64,000 nt of DNA from Actinacidiphila acididurans (GTDB taxonomy: Bacteria > Actinomycetota > Actinomycetes > Streptomycetales > Streptomycetaceae): the NCBI RefSeq assembly GCF_016918855.1, contig NZ_JADKYB010000020.1, forward strand, positions 1-64,000. The letters are read 5' to 3'. Shown one piece after another: positions 9,542 through 17,931 of this stretch. Within the stretch, counting starts at the first letter, position 1. Each line of letters begins with the position of its first letter. A model generated the notes under the pieces. That model was given only the letters and a program-made list of their open reading frames with translations, made no database searches and was not told the origin of the DNA. A program made the position numbers and the translations under genes.

Positions 9542-9575
9542 AAGGCCCGGCCTGTACGAACAGGCCGGGCCTTTG
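9542..9575 (+). terminator. Hairpin terminator after tRNA-His
   Basis: A 14-bp inverted repeat (AAGGCCCGGCCTGT/ACAGGCCGGGCCTT) closes a four-base loop and is followed by T residues. It sits 10 bp after the tRNA. The remaining 200 bp to 9774 hold nothing recognisable. Confidence 0.8.
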
Positions 9576-9774
9576 TCATGCCCGGCCTCCGGGAACACCA
9601 CGGGAACACCGCGGTACGCGGACGGCGCACCGCAGGCCCGCGCCCCCGCACTCTCCGCGGGGGGCGGGCCCCGGCGCCCGGCCGGGTGGTGGTGGAGGGG
9701 GCGGCGGGCCGGGGACTGTCAGGTCTGCCCGGGTCATCTCCCGCCGCCCCCGCACCCGGGGGTCGGTCGGCGGA

Positions 9775-12699
9775 TCAGGCGTTGAACAGCAGGGCGTAGG
9801 AGCCCATGGCCATCGCGATGTCCGCCTGGGCCCAGAAGCGGTGGTACGTGAACGTCGGCGCGGCGCCGCCGTTCAGGTACGCCTGCACCTTGGACCAGTT
9901 GGGGTCGTTCTTGTAGAAGGACCGCAGCTCCAGGAAGGTCGAGCTGGAGCTGATCTTGTCGCCGTTGGGCATGGTGCCGGTCCAGCCGGAGGGGACGTAG
10001 ACCGGGTCGTTGAACCGGCTGTAATCCGTGCGGGTCTCCGGCGTGGCGATGCCCAGCGGGTCCTGGTAGTTGTTCCACATGCCGTCGAGCAGCGCCTTGG
10101 CCGTGGTCTTGGCCGCGGCATTGCCGGACTTGGCGGCGTAGTAGGACAGGGTCTTGGCCAGTGCCGCCGCCACCCCGAGGTCGTTGCCGTACGCCGAAAC
10201 CGTCACGTGCAGACCGGCGTTGGTGCCGGGGCTGGTCGGGTTCCAGGTGTCGGGCTGACCGGTCCACTGGAGGTCGGACGGGATCTTGAAGGTGCCGTCC
10301 GCGTTGATGGTGGTCTGCGAAATGGCCCAGGCCACCCACTTGTCCAGGATCGCCTTGGCCTTGGCGTCCCCGGTCTGCTGGTAGTACTCCGCCATGCGCT
10401 CCATCGACCAGGCCTGCATACCGAACCACTGGTTCGACGGCGGGTCGTGGTAGACGGGCTCCCAGTCGTACGCCATCCCGTAGAAGGTGGAGTCACCGGC
10501 CGGGGGCTGCGCGTAGGCGCCGTCCCAGCTGTTGGTGGCGCCACCGGCGATGGCGCCCTCGCTGGACTGCAGCCACTGGTAGAACTCGAGCTGCCGCCCG
10601 AGGCTCGTGGTCCAGTCGGACTTGCCGGTCGCCGACTTCGGCGCCATCGCCGGGTCGGTGGTCAGCGCGTAGGCCGCCAGCGGGTTCTGGTAGCCGAAGT
10701 GCGCGGCGCTGTCACCGATCCGCCAGGCCCAGCCGGCCGAGGAGTCGGAGGCGCCGCCCCAGGCGTAGTACCAGGACAGCAGGTAGTGCTCGCTGTCCTT
10801 GCCGGTGCCGGCGGGGCAGGACGGGCTGGTGCAGTTGCCGATCTTCTTGAAGTACTTGTCGAAGAACGAGTACCGCAGGTAGTCACCCATCTTGCCGGCC
10901 TTGGCGACGGTGGTCGCCACGTCCGACCCCTTGCCCTGCGCCTTGGCCCAGGTGTCCGCCCAGTAGGCGGCCTGGATCGCGCGCGCGTCGGCGTCGGGGG
11001 CGTCGGTGTACTTCCACTGCTTGGCGTAGCTGGAGTCCCCGGTGAACAGGTCCAGGTAGCCGTTGGTGCCGCCGTACTTGAACGCGTCGCAGGTCGGCTG
11101 CGGCACGGTCTCCCAGACCGACTCCTGCGAGCCGCGCTGGAAGGTGTTGATGTACGACGGGCCGCTCGCGGTCGGGCCCGCCTCGCAGCCGCCACCGGGC
11201 GTGTCACCGTAGCCGTAGACGTTGTCCACGTCCTCCAGCCAGTGCATGCCGTAGATGTCGTCCGTGCCGTAGGCCGACTTCAGCTCGCTCGCGATCGGGT
11301 CCACGCCCACCGACACACTGGTGTCCAGCTTGGACGGGTAGTCCGAGGGCAGCGGGTGCTCGGGGGCGTAGGTGGCCGGCTTGCTCGCGTTGTAGAAGCT
11401 GCCCGTGGCCTGGTCGGCGTGCTGGGGGATCATGTACTTCTCCATGGTCGCCCAGGACGCGTTGAACTTGCTCCAGTCCCCGGTGACCTGGCCGTACATC
11501 GCCTGCAGCCAGATCATGTACGAGTACGCCTCGGAGGTGGTCTCGTGCCCGTAGTCCGGCGCCTCCACCATCAGCGTCTCCACCGAGTGGTAGGGGATGC
11601 CGTCCTTGGAGAAGTAGCCGTTCGCCGGGTCGGTGATCTTGCCCCACAGCGTCAGGAAGCGCTGGTCGTAGTCGCTGGTGGCGCCGATCTCGGTGACCGA
11701 GACGTCCGCCTTGGCGTAGCCGGTGGCGGTCGCCGAGAAGGTGGCCGAACCGGTGCCGCCCGCGTCCGCGGCGACCGTGACGTTCTGCGCGGTCGACCAG
11801 TTGGACGGGGTGAAGGTCAGGGCCGCCCCCGACTGCACCGACAGGCCGGTGTTGCCGGCGCTGCGGGCCACCGCCACCGTGACGTTGGCGGTCGGCGCGC
11901 TGGACAGCTTCACCCCGAAGGTGCCGGTCTTGCTCTGCTGCACCGACAGGGTGGTCGGCGAGGCCACGATCGACGGCCCGGTGGCCACGTGGATGCCCAC
12001 CGGAGCGGACTCCGCCGAGGCGCCCAGGCTGTCGTAGGCCTTCGCGTAGATCGAGTAGTCACCGGCCCCGACGGCGGGCCAGTCGAAGGAGTACGGCGAG
12101 GTGGTGTCCGACGCGATCAAGGTGGTGTTGCTGTAGAACTCGACCTTGGTGATCGTCGCGCTGTCCGCGGCCACCGCGGTCGCGGCCAGCGGGATCGTGG
12201 CACCCGCGTTGTACGTGGCGCCGGCCGCCGGGCTGGTCAGCACGGGGAGCGGCGGCTGATGAGCGCCCCCGCAGACCGTACCGTTCACGGCGAAACTGGT
12301 CGGAGCGGTGTTGGTGCCCGAGTAGTTGAAGTTGGCGCTGGTGGTCACGTTGGCACCGGCAGCGATTGTCTGGTTCCAGTCGAGCGACTTGACAGTGACG
12401 TTCTTGCCCGACTGCGACCAGGTGCCGTTCCAGCCGCTCTGCAGCGTCTGGTTGCCGGTGTACGCGTAGGTCAGGGTCCAGCCGCTGATGGCGGACGTAC
12501 CCAGGTTGGTGATCTTGGCGTTGGCGGTGAAGCCGGAGCCCCAGTCGTTGGTCGAGTAGTCGACGCTGCACTGCAGACCGGCCGCGTGCGCGACGGACCC
12601 GCCGCTGGCCGCCGTCATGCCCAAAGGCACGGCAAGGGCGGCGGCCAGGGCGACCGCCACCCGTCGTATGCGCTTCTTGAAGGGTCTTCCTCGTGCCAT
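9775..12699 (-). CDS. Secreted GH48 reducing-end cellobiohydrolase with CBM2
   Basis: A 974-residue exocellulase. After a signal peptide (FKKRIRRVAVALAAALAVPLG...AHA) come a CBM2 cellulose-binding domain (two Cys, conserved Trp in SGWTLTYAYTG and GWNGTWSQ), an Ig-like module (PVLTSPAAGATYNAGATIPLAA), a second beta-rich module, and a GH48 catalytic domain of about 640 residues. The presumed acid Glu is in APDYGHETTSEAYSYM. GH48 enzymes processively release cellobiose from chain ends. Start 12699 has a GAGGAGG ribosome site. A perfect CebR palindrome lies 52 bp upstream, and a divergent GH5 endoglucanase is the natural synergistic partner. Confidence 0.95.
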   Translation of the reverse strand: MARGRPFKKRIRRVAVALAAALAVPLGMTAASGGSVAHAAGLQCSVDYSTNDWGSGFTANAKITNLGTSAISGWTLTYAYTGNQTLQSGWNGTWSQSGKNVTVKSLDWNQTIAAGANVTTSANFNYSGTNTAPTSFAVNGTVCGGAHQPPLPVLTSPAAGATYNAGATIPLAATAVAADSATITKVEFYSNTTLIASDTTSPYSFDWPAVGAGDYSIYAKAYDSLGASAESAPVGIHVATGPSIVASPTTLSVQQSKTGTFGVKLSSAPTANVTVAVARSAGNTGLSVQSGAALTFTPSNWSTAQNVTVAADAGGTGSATFSATATGYAKADVSVTEIGATSDYDQRFLTLWGKITDPANGYFSKDGIPYHSVETLMVEAPDYGHETTSEAYSYMIWLQAMYGQVTGDWSKFNASWATMEKYMIPQHADQATGSFYNASKPATYAPEHPLPSDYPSKLDTSVSVGVDPIASELKSAYGTDDIYGMHWLEDVDNVYGYGDTPGGGCEAGPTASGPSYINTFQRGSQESVWETVPQPTCDAFKYGGTNGYLDLFTGDSSYAKQWKYTDAPDADARAIQAAYWADTWAKAQGKGSDVATTVAKAGKMGDYLRYSFFDKYFKKIGNCTSPSCPAGTGKDSEHYLLSWYYAWGGASDSSAGWAWRIGDSAAHFGYQNPLAAYALTTDPAMAPKSATGKSDWTTSLGRQLEFYQWLQSSEGAIAGGATNSWDGAYAQPPAGDSTFYGMAYDWEPVYHDPPSNQWFGMQAWSMERMAEYYQQTGDAKAKAILDKWVAWAISQTTINADGTFKIPSDLQWTGQPDTWNPTSPGTNAGLHVTVSAYGNDLGVAAALAKTLSYYAAKSGNAAAKTTAKALLDGMWNNYQDPLGIATPETRTDYSRFNDPVYVPSGWTGTMPNGDKISSSSTFLELRSFYKNDPNWSKVQAYLNGGAAPTFTYHRFWAQADIAMAMGSYALLFNA

Positions 12700-12750
12700 G
12701 CGAGAGGTCCTCCTCGCGGTTCCATGTGGGGGGATAAAAAGCTGGACCAG

Positions 12751-12764
12751 TGGGAGCGCTCCCA
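12751..12764. promoter_or_regulatory. CebR operator for GH48
   Basis: The perfect 14-bp palindrome TGGGAGCGCTCCCA, the known CebR/CelR operator of streptomycetes and Thermobifida, lies 52 bp upstream of the GH48 start codon in the divergent GH48-GH5 intergenic region. Confidence 0.9.
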
Positions 12765-12906
12765 CCATCGGGGCGGTCATGACACGCTGTCAAGGCTCGA
12801 ACAGAAACCCCGTGTTCATGGGGCCGACATCGGCCAGGTCCTCCAGGTCTTTACGCCACCCCTACCGGGGCGGGCCACTTGACGCTAGGGTTCGACGCCG
12901 GACCAG

Positions 12907-12920
12907 TGGGAGCGCGTCCA
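12907..12920. promoter_or_regulatory. Degenerate CebR operator for GH5
   Basis: TGGGAGCGCGTCCA differs from the CebR consensus at two positions. It lies 34 bp before the GH5 start, mirroring the operator placement on the GH48 side, so the divergent pair appears to carry one strong and one weak site. Confidence 0.65.
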
Positions 12921-12953
12921 CTTCTTCGATCCCCCCACCCGAAGGAGTCGCTC

Positions 12954-14480
12954 ATGCGACGACCAACGCGCACCGCGGCGTTCTCCATCGCCGCCGTGAC
13001 CACGGCGGCAGCCACCGCCGCTCTGCTGCCCGCGCTGGGCGCGACTTCGGCGGCCGGAGCGGCGCCGGCCTGCACGGTGGCCTATTCGGTCACCAGCCAA
13101 TGGGACTCCGGGTTCCAGGGCGGCGTGGTCATCACCAACAACGTCGCCGCCACCTCCGGTTGGACCCTGACCTTCGACTTCCCGGGCACCCAGAAGGTGA
13201 CCCAGGGCTGGAACGGCACGTGGACGCAGTCCGGCAGGACCGTGACCGTCACCAATGCCTCCTACAACGGGACCATCGCCACCGGCGGCACGGTCAGCGC
13301 CGGCTTCCTGGCCAACTGGTCGGGCAGCAACCCGGTACCGGCCTCCTTCACGCTCAACGGCACGGTGTGCAACACCGACCAGACCCAGCCGCCCACCACT
13401 CCCCCGACGACGCCCCCCACGACGCCGCCGACCACACCTCCCACCACCCCGCCCGGTGGTGACACCGCGCCGCCCAAGCTGCACGTCTCGGGCAGCCAGC
13501 TGGTGGACTCCACCGGCAAGCAGGTGGTGCTGCACGGCGTCAACCGGTCCGGCTCGGAGTTCATGTGCGCACAGGGCCGCGGCATCTTCGACGGCCCGGT
13601 GGACGACACGGCGATCTCGGCGATCAAGAGCTGGAAGGGGGTGACCGCGGTCCGCGTCCCGCTCAACGAGGACTGCTGGCAGGGGCTGAGCTACGTGCCG
13701 GCCGCCGACGCGGGCGCCAACTACATCTCCGCGATCTCCGACTTCGTCAACCGCCTGACCGCGCACGGCATCACGCCGATCCTGGAACTGCACTGGACGC
13801 ACGGCACGTACACCGGGAACTCGGCCGGCTGCTCGGATGTCAACGCGACCTGCCAGAAGCCGATGCCCGACGCGCAGTACGCGATCCCGTTCTGGACCAG
13901 CGTGGCCAACACCTTCAAGGCGAACACCTCGGTGGTCTTCGAGATGTTCAACGAGCCCTACCCGGACCGCGCCACCTCCACCGCCGACCAGGCGTGGACC
14001 TGCTGGCGGGACGGCGGCACCTGCCCGGGCATCGGCTACCAGGTGGCCGGCATGCAGTCGCTGGTGAACGCGGTACGCGGCACCGGCGCGCAGAACGTGA
14101 TCCTGCTCGGCGGCGTCGCCTACTCCAACGACCTGACCGGCTGGCTCGCCCACAAGCCCACCGACCCGACCGGCAACCTGGGCGCGGTGGTGCACGTGTA
14201 CAACTTCAACTCCTGCGCCTCGGCCTCCTGCTGGGACTCCCAGCTCGCGCCGGTGGCCGCGCAGGTGCCGCTGGTGGCCACCGAGATCGGTGAGAACACC
14301 TGCTCCCACGGGTTCATCGACCAGTTCATGAACTGGCTGGACAGCCACAAGCTCGGCTACCTCGGCTGGACCTGGAACAACTGGGACTGCTCCTCCGGCC
14401 CGTCGCTGATCACCGCCTACGACGGCACCCCGACCGCGTACGGGATCGGGCTGCGCGATCACCTGGCGACGCTCGGCTGA
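12954..14480 (+). CDS. Secreted CBM2-GH5 endo-beta-1,4-glucanase
   Basis: A 508-residue endoglucanase. After a signal peptide come a CBM2 (ACTVAYSVTSQWDSGF, GWNGTWTQSGR), a Pro/Thr linker of repeated PPTT units (13391-13455), and a GH5 domain. The acid/base Glu is in VVFEMFNEPYP and the nucleophile Glu in LVATEIGENTC. It cleaves cellulose internally, giving ends for the divergent GH48 enzyme. Start MRRPTRTAAF at 12954 follows a GAAGGAGT ribosome site. Several cysteines suggest disulphides in the secreted form. Confidence 0.94.
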   Translation: MRRPTRTAAFSIAAVTTAAATAALLPALGATSAAGAAPACTVAYSVTSQWDSGFQGGVVITNNVAATSGWTLTFDFPGTQKVTQGWNGTWTQSGRTVTVTNASYNGTIATGGTVSAGFLANWSGSNPVPASFTLNGTVCNTDQTQPPTTPPTTPPTTPPTTPPTTPPGGDTAPPKLHVSGSQLVDSTGKQVVLHGVNRSGSEFMCAQGRGIFDGPVDDTAISAIKSWKGVTAVRVPLNEDCWQGLSYVPAADAGANYISAISDFVNRLTAHGITPILELHWTHGTYTGNSAGCSDVNATCQKPMPDAQYAIPFWTSVANTFKANTSVVFEMFNEPYPDRATSTADQAWTCWRDGGTCPGIGYQVAGMQSLVNAVRGTGAQNVILLGGVAYSNDLTGWLAHKPTDPTGNLGAVVHVYNFNSCASASCWDSQLAPVAAQVPLVATEIGENTCSHGFIDQFMNWLDSHKLGYLGWTWNNWDCSSGPSLITAYDGTPTAYGIGLRDHLATLG

Positions 14481-14647
14481 CACCGGGAACCACCGGGCAC
14501 CGGACCGGGCAACAGCCTGGACCATCGACCGGGGCGGTCTCGCGCGTGGATGGCGCGCGCGGGGCCGCCCCTCGGCGTGACCAGGGGGTTGTCCGTTCGT
14601 TTCTCGAAACCTGCCCAGTGGCCAACTGGCCAGTATTGAACAACTTA

Positions 14648-14699
14648 TTGACGACCGCGTACGCGGGTTGTAAACATCAGCACGCCAGAGAGCGCTCTC
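14648..14699 (+). promoter_or_regulatory. Promoter and LacI-type operator before the GH64-like gene
   Basis: A -35-like TTGACG (14648-14653) and a -10-like TAAACA (14671-14676) are spaced by 17 bp. The perfect palindrome GAGAGCGCTCTC (14688-14699) sits just downstream of the -10, where a repressor would block transcription. It is the CebR operator core with the outer GGG arms changed to GAG. Confidence 0.6.
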
Positions 14700-14756
14700 A
14701 CCCAGCGCTCCCGAGCCTCCGTCACGGACCCCCACCCGGTTGAGGAGAAACCACAT

Positions 14757-16553
14757 ATGCCAGGCAGCACTCTCACGCTGGTGCGCCGACGGCCAGGGCG
14801 AAGCGGATCCCGGCCGTATCTCGTCTTCACCGTGCTGATCGCCCTGCTGGTCGGGCTGGCCCTGGCCGCCACCCAGCAGAAGGCCGGGGCGGCGGGCACT
14901 CTGCTCTCGCAGGGCAAGCCGGCCACCGCCTCGTCCACCGAGAACGCCGGCACCCCGGCGTCCGCCGCCGTCGACGGCAACACCGGCACCCGCTGGTCCA
15001 GCGCCGCCTCCGACCCGCAGTGGCTCCAGGTCGACCTGGGCTCCTCCCAGTCGATCACGCAGGTCACCCTCAACTGGGAGACGGCGTACGCCACCGCCTT
15101 CAAGATCCAGACGTCCAACGACGGGACGACCTGGACCGATGTGTACTCGACCACGACCGGCACCGGCGGCACGCAGAACCTCGCCGTAAACGGTTCCGGG
15201 CGGTACGTACGGATGTACGGCACCGTGCGCGCCACCCAGTGGGGCTACTCGCTGTGGGAGTTCCAGGTCTACGGCGGCGGCAGCAGCACCCCGCCGCCCA
15301 GCACCTGCGGCACCGACAACGCGGCCCTGAACCGGCCGGCCACCGCGTCCTCCACGGAGAACGCCGCCAGCCCCGCCTCCGCGGCCTTCGACGGCAACAC
15401 CGGCACCCGCTGGTCCAGCGCCTTCAGTGACCCGCAGTGGGTGCAGGTGGACCTCGGTGCCTCGCTGCCGATCTGCGGCGTGGACCTGAACTGGGAGGCG
15501 GCGTACGCCACCGCCTTCAAGGTGCAGGCGTCCAACGACGGCACCACGTGGAGCGACCTGTACTCGACCACGACCGGCACCGGCGGCGTGCAGAAGCTGA
15601 ACACGAACGGCACCGGCCGGTACGTGCGGGTCTACGGCACCGCGCGCGCCACCGCGTACGGCTACTCCCTGTGGGAGGTCGCCGTCCACCTCCCCTCGGG
15701 CACCACCACTCCCCCCACCAGCCCGCCGCCGGACGACGCCTTCTGGGGCACCACCAGTGACATCCCGGCCTCCCCGCACGTGATGGAGGTCAAGGTCCTC
15801 AACCGGACCAACGGCGCCTACCCGGACAGCCAGGTGTACTGGACCTACAACGGCCAGACGCACTCCATCGCCGAGCAGCCGTACGTCGACATCATCGCGT
15901 CGGGCGCCCAGCGCATGTACTTCTACGTCGGCTCGCCGACCGGGCAGTACTACGACTTCATCGAGTTCAGCACCGACGCGACCAACTTCTACGGCAACAC
16001 CACCCGGGTCGACGCCTGGGGCCTGCCGCTGGCCATCCGGCTGCACTCGCACAGCGGCCAGGAGATCCAGCTCGGTGACACGCAGGACCTGTTCACCATG
16101 ACCCGCGACCAGGTCTTCCAGAACTTCCAGAACTCCGTGCCCGCGCAGTTCAAGGTGCTGGCGCAGACCCAGGCCCCGTACCGGATCATCGCCCCGGGCA
16201 GCGACCCGAGCTTCCGGGCCGGCGGCGCGAACGCCAACTACTACACGGCGTACGCGAACTCGGTCGGCGTCAACGAGTCCACGCAGAACATCTTCGGCTG
16301 TGCCGGCTCGCTCGGCAGCAACGCGGCCCTGTGCGCGGCGCTCAACCGCCACACCGCCGACCTGCCGGCCGCCCAGCAGCAGGACCCGACGAAGTTCTAC
16401 AGCGCGGACCCGGCCAACTGGTACGCCAAGTACTGGCACGACCACGGCATCAACCACCTCGCCTACGGCTTCCCGTACGACGACGTGGCCGGCCAGGCGG
16501 CCTACACCGGCATGGCCAACCCGCAGTGGATGGAGGTCGCCGTCGGCTACTGA
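14757..16553 (+). CDS. Secreted protein: two F5/8-type C (CBM32-like) domains plus GH64/thaumatin-like beta-1,3-glucanase
   Basis: A 598-residue exported protein. A signal or anchor segment (YLVFTVLIALLVGLALAAT, about residues 21-39) is followed by two near-identical discoidin domains (about 45-175 and 185-315, each with SSTENA, DGNTGTRWSS and WELQVY-like ends). A Pro/Thr linker then leads to a domain of about 265 residues with the GH64/thaumatin-like fold signature YDFIEFSTDATNFYGNTTRVDAWGLP. GH64 enzymes release laminaripentaose from beta-1,3-glucan. ATG 14757 follows a GAGGAG site. The promoter carries a CebR-like palindrome and the gene ends in a strong terminator. Family placement is by motif only; I cannot confirm that both catalytic acids are present. 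Confidence 0.78.
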   Translation: MPGSTLTLVRRRPGRSGSRPYLVFTVLIALLVGLALAATQQKAGAAGTLLSQGKPATASSTENAGTPASAAVDGNTGTRWSSAASDPQWLQVDLGSSQSITQVTLNWETAYATAFKIQTSNDGTTWTDVYSTTTGTGGTQNLAVNGSGRYVRMYGTVRATQWGYSLWEFQVYGGGSSTPPPSTCGTDNAALNRPATASSTENAASPASAAFDGNTGTRWSSAFSDPQWVQVDLGASLPICGVDLNWEAAYATAFKVQASNDGTTWSDLYSTTTGTGGVQKLNTNGTGRYVRVYGTARATAYGYSLWEVAVHLPSGTTTPPTSPPPDDAFWGTTSDIPASPHVMEVKVLNRTNGAYPDSQVYWTYNGQTHSIAEQPYVDIIASGAQRMYFYVGSPTGQYYDFIEFSTDATNFYGNTTRVDAWGLPLAIRLHSHSGQEIQLGDTQDLFTMTRDQVFQNFQNSVPAQFKVLAQTQAPYRIIAPGSDPSFRAGGANANYYTAYANSVGVNESTQNIFGCAGSLGSNAALCAALNRHTADLPAAQQQDPTKFYSADPANWYAKYWHDHGINHLAYGFPYDDVAGQAAYTGMANPQWMEVAVGY

Positions 16554-16645
16554 GCCGCCGGCACCACCCGTCTCCCGGCCCCCGCACAGGGGATCCCCCC
16601 GCACCGGAACACACCGGAACCCCCCACAGGAAAGTCCCCCCACAC

Positions 16646-16693
16646 CCCGCCGGGGGCGGGCCCGCAAGGGCTCGCCCCCGGCGGGTCTTTTTT
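16646..16693 (+). terminator. Strong terminator after the GH64-like gene
   Basis: A long GC inverted repeat (CCCGCCGGGGGCGGG and CTCGCCCCCGGCGGG) is followed by TCTTTTTT, one of the most classical terminators in the window. Confidence 0.88.
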
Positions 16694-16751
16694 GCGCCCG
16701 CCGCCCGAAACCCGGGTGCATACGGCCGGGCCGGCCGGGCATGCGAGGTGC

Positions 16752-17609
16752 ATGCCGGAACTGCCGGACGTGGAAGGCTTCCGCAGGACCCTGGACGAGG
16801 CCGCCGGGCAGCGGATCGCGCGGGTGGCGGTCGCGGACCCCGGTGTGCTGCGGGACGTGCCGGCCCGGCGGTTCGTCCGGGAGCTGACCGGGCGCCGCCT
16901 GGGCCGTCCGTACCGCCACGGCAAGTGGCTGGTCGCACCGACCGGGAGCCCGGAGGATTCCGAGGGCCCGCACGGTTCCGGGGACTCCGACGACTCCAGT
17001 GGCGGCCCCACCTTGCTGCTGCACTTCGGGATGACCGGCGGCCTGGTGCGGGCGGACGGCGACGAGCCGCGCCACCCGCACGACCGGATGGTGCTGGTGC
17101 TGGCCGACGGGAGCGAGCTGCGCTATCGCGACCAGCGCAAACTGCAGGGCCTGCGGCTGGGCGGCCCGGAGACGGTCGGGCGCGCGCTGGACGGTCTGGG
17201 GCCCGACGCGCTGGATGTCGCCGCCGGGGAGTTCACCCGGGCGCTGGCCGAGCGGCGGGGCCGGGTCAAGGCGGTCCTGCTCGACCAGTCCGCGGTCGCC
17301 GGCCTCGGCAATCTGCTGGCCGACGAGATCCTGTGGCGCTCGCACGTCCATCCGGCCCGCCCGGCGCGCGAGGTCGCCGCCGACGCGGGCGCACGGGTGC
17401 ACGGCCGGATGCGCCAGGTACTGCGCTCCTCGGTGCGTGTGGGGCGGGTGCCGGACCGGGAGAGCTGGCTGACCGGGCACCGCGACGAGCCCGACCCGCA
17501 CTGCCCGCGCTGCGGTACGCCGCTGAGCAGCGGGCGGGTGGCCGGGCGGCACACGGTGTGGTGTCCGCGCTGCCAGCCGGACAGCCGGTCGGAAGGAGAA
17601 AGGGGGTGA
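16752..17609 (+). CDS. Fpg/Nei-family DNA glycosylase/AP lyase
   Basis: A 285-residue base-excision repair enzyme. The start MPELPDVEGFR fixes position 16752: Pro2 is the Schiff-base nucleophile and Glu3 the catalytic acid. A conserved Lys sits in RHGKWLV. The helix-two-turn-helix region is LLDQSAVAGLGNLLADEILWRSHVHP, and the C-terminal zinc finger has two Cys pairs (CPRCG and CPRCQ). A Ser/Asp-rich insertion (about residues 76-91) follows the Lys strand. Whether it prefers oxidised purines (Fpg) or pyrimidines (Nei) cannot be read from sequence alone. It lies between two accessory metabolic genes and ends 10 bp from a convergent small gene. Confidence 0.9.
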   Translation: MPELPDVEGFRRTLDEAAGQRIARVAVADPGVLRDVPARRFVRELTGRRLGRPYRHGKWLVAPTGSPEDSEGPHGSGDSDDSSGGPTLLLHFGMTGGLVRADGDEPRHPHDRMVLVLADGSELRYRDQRKLQGLRLGGPETVGRALDGLGPDALDVAAGEFTRALAERRGRVKAVLLDQSAVAGLGNLLADEILWRSHVHPARPAREVAADAGARVHGRMRQVLRSSVRVGRVPDRESWLTGHRDEPDPHCPRCGTPLSSGRVAGRHTVWCPRCQPDSRSEGERG

Positions 17610-17619
17610 CGGGCCGGGC

Positions 17620-17808
17620 TCAGGCCTCGGGAGCGGCTTCCTCGACGCCCTCGGCGAATTCCCACCAGCACAGCGGGAGCCAGTCGCCGTCGACGAAGCC
17701 GTCGACGGTCGAGCCGTGGCCGCGTACGAAGACAGAGGTTCCGGCCGGGTAGAGGGTGCCGGACAGCCCTGGCACGGGGACGAGCAGGGTTCCGCGGCGG
17801 GGGGTCAC
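17620..17808 (-). CDS. Small protein of unknown function (62 aa)
   Basis: A 62-residue protein starting with GTG at 17808 behind a good ribosome site (GAAGGTGA). It contains GTLLVPVPGLSGTLYPAGTSV, VDGFVDGDWLPLCWWEFAEG and an acidic tail. The beta-strand-rich pattern with clustered Trp suggests a compact domain. Good codon use and the ribosome site argue it is real. It is convergent with the glycosylase gene. No function can be assigned. Confidence 0.6.
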   Translation of the reverse strand: MTPRRGTLLVPVPGLSGTLYPAGTSVFVRGHGSTVDGFVDGDWLPLCWWEFAEGVEEAAPEA

Positions 17809-17931
17809 AATGTCACCTTCTTCGTTTGCGCAGCGTATCGAGTCAGCTTATCCGAGTTGTCCGGTTCATAACCCGGGTGGAGCATGAGAAGTGGGTCACG
17901 TGGGGGGTGTTCGACGAACGGAGGTTTGAGG

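Noticed and set aside
13391..13455. Short tandem repeat that could suggest a repeat array or CRISPR (also at 60444-60537).
   Set aside because: The units encode in-frame PPTT linker repeats between catalytic and binding domains of secreted glycosidases. There are no spacers.
9490..17552. Very long open frames on the opposite strand of the GH48 gene (plus strand) and of the GH5-to-glycosylase genes (minus strand).
   Set aside because: They are rich in Arg, Gly, Ala and Val, lack family motifs, and mirror the GC-rich third positions of the real genes. They are codon-bias shadows.
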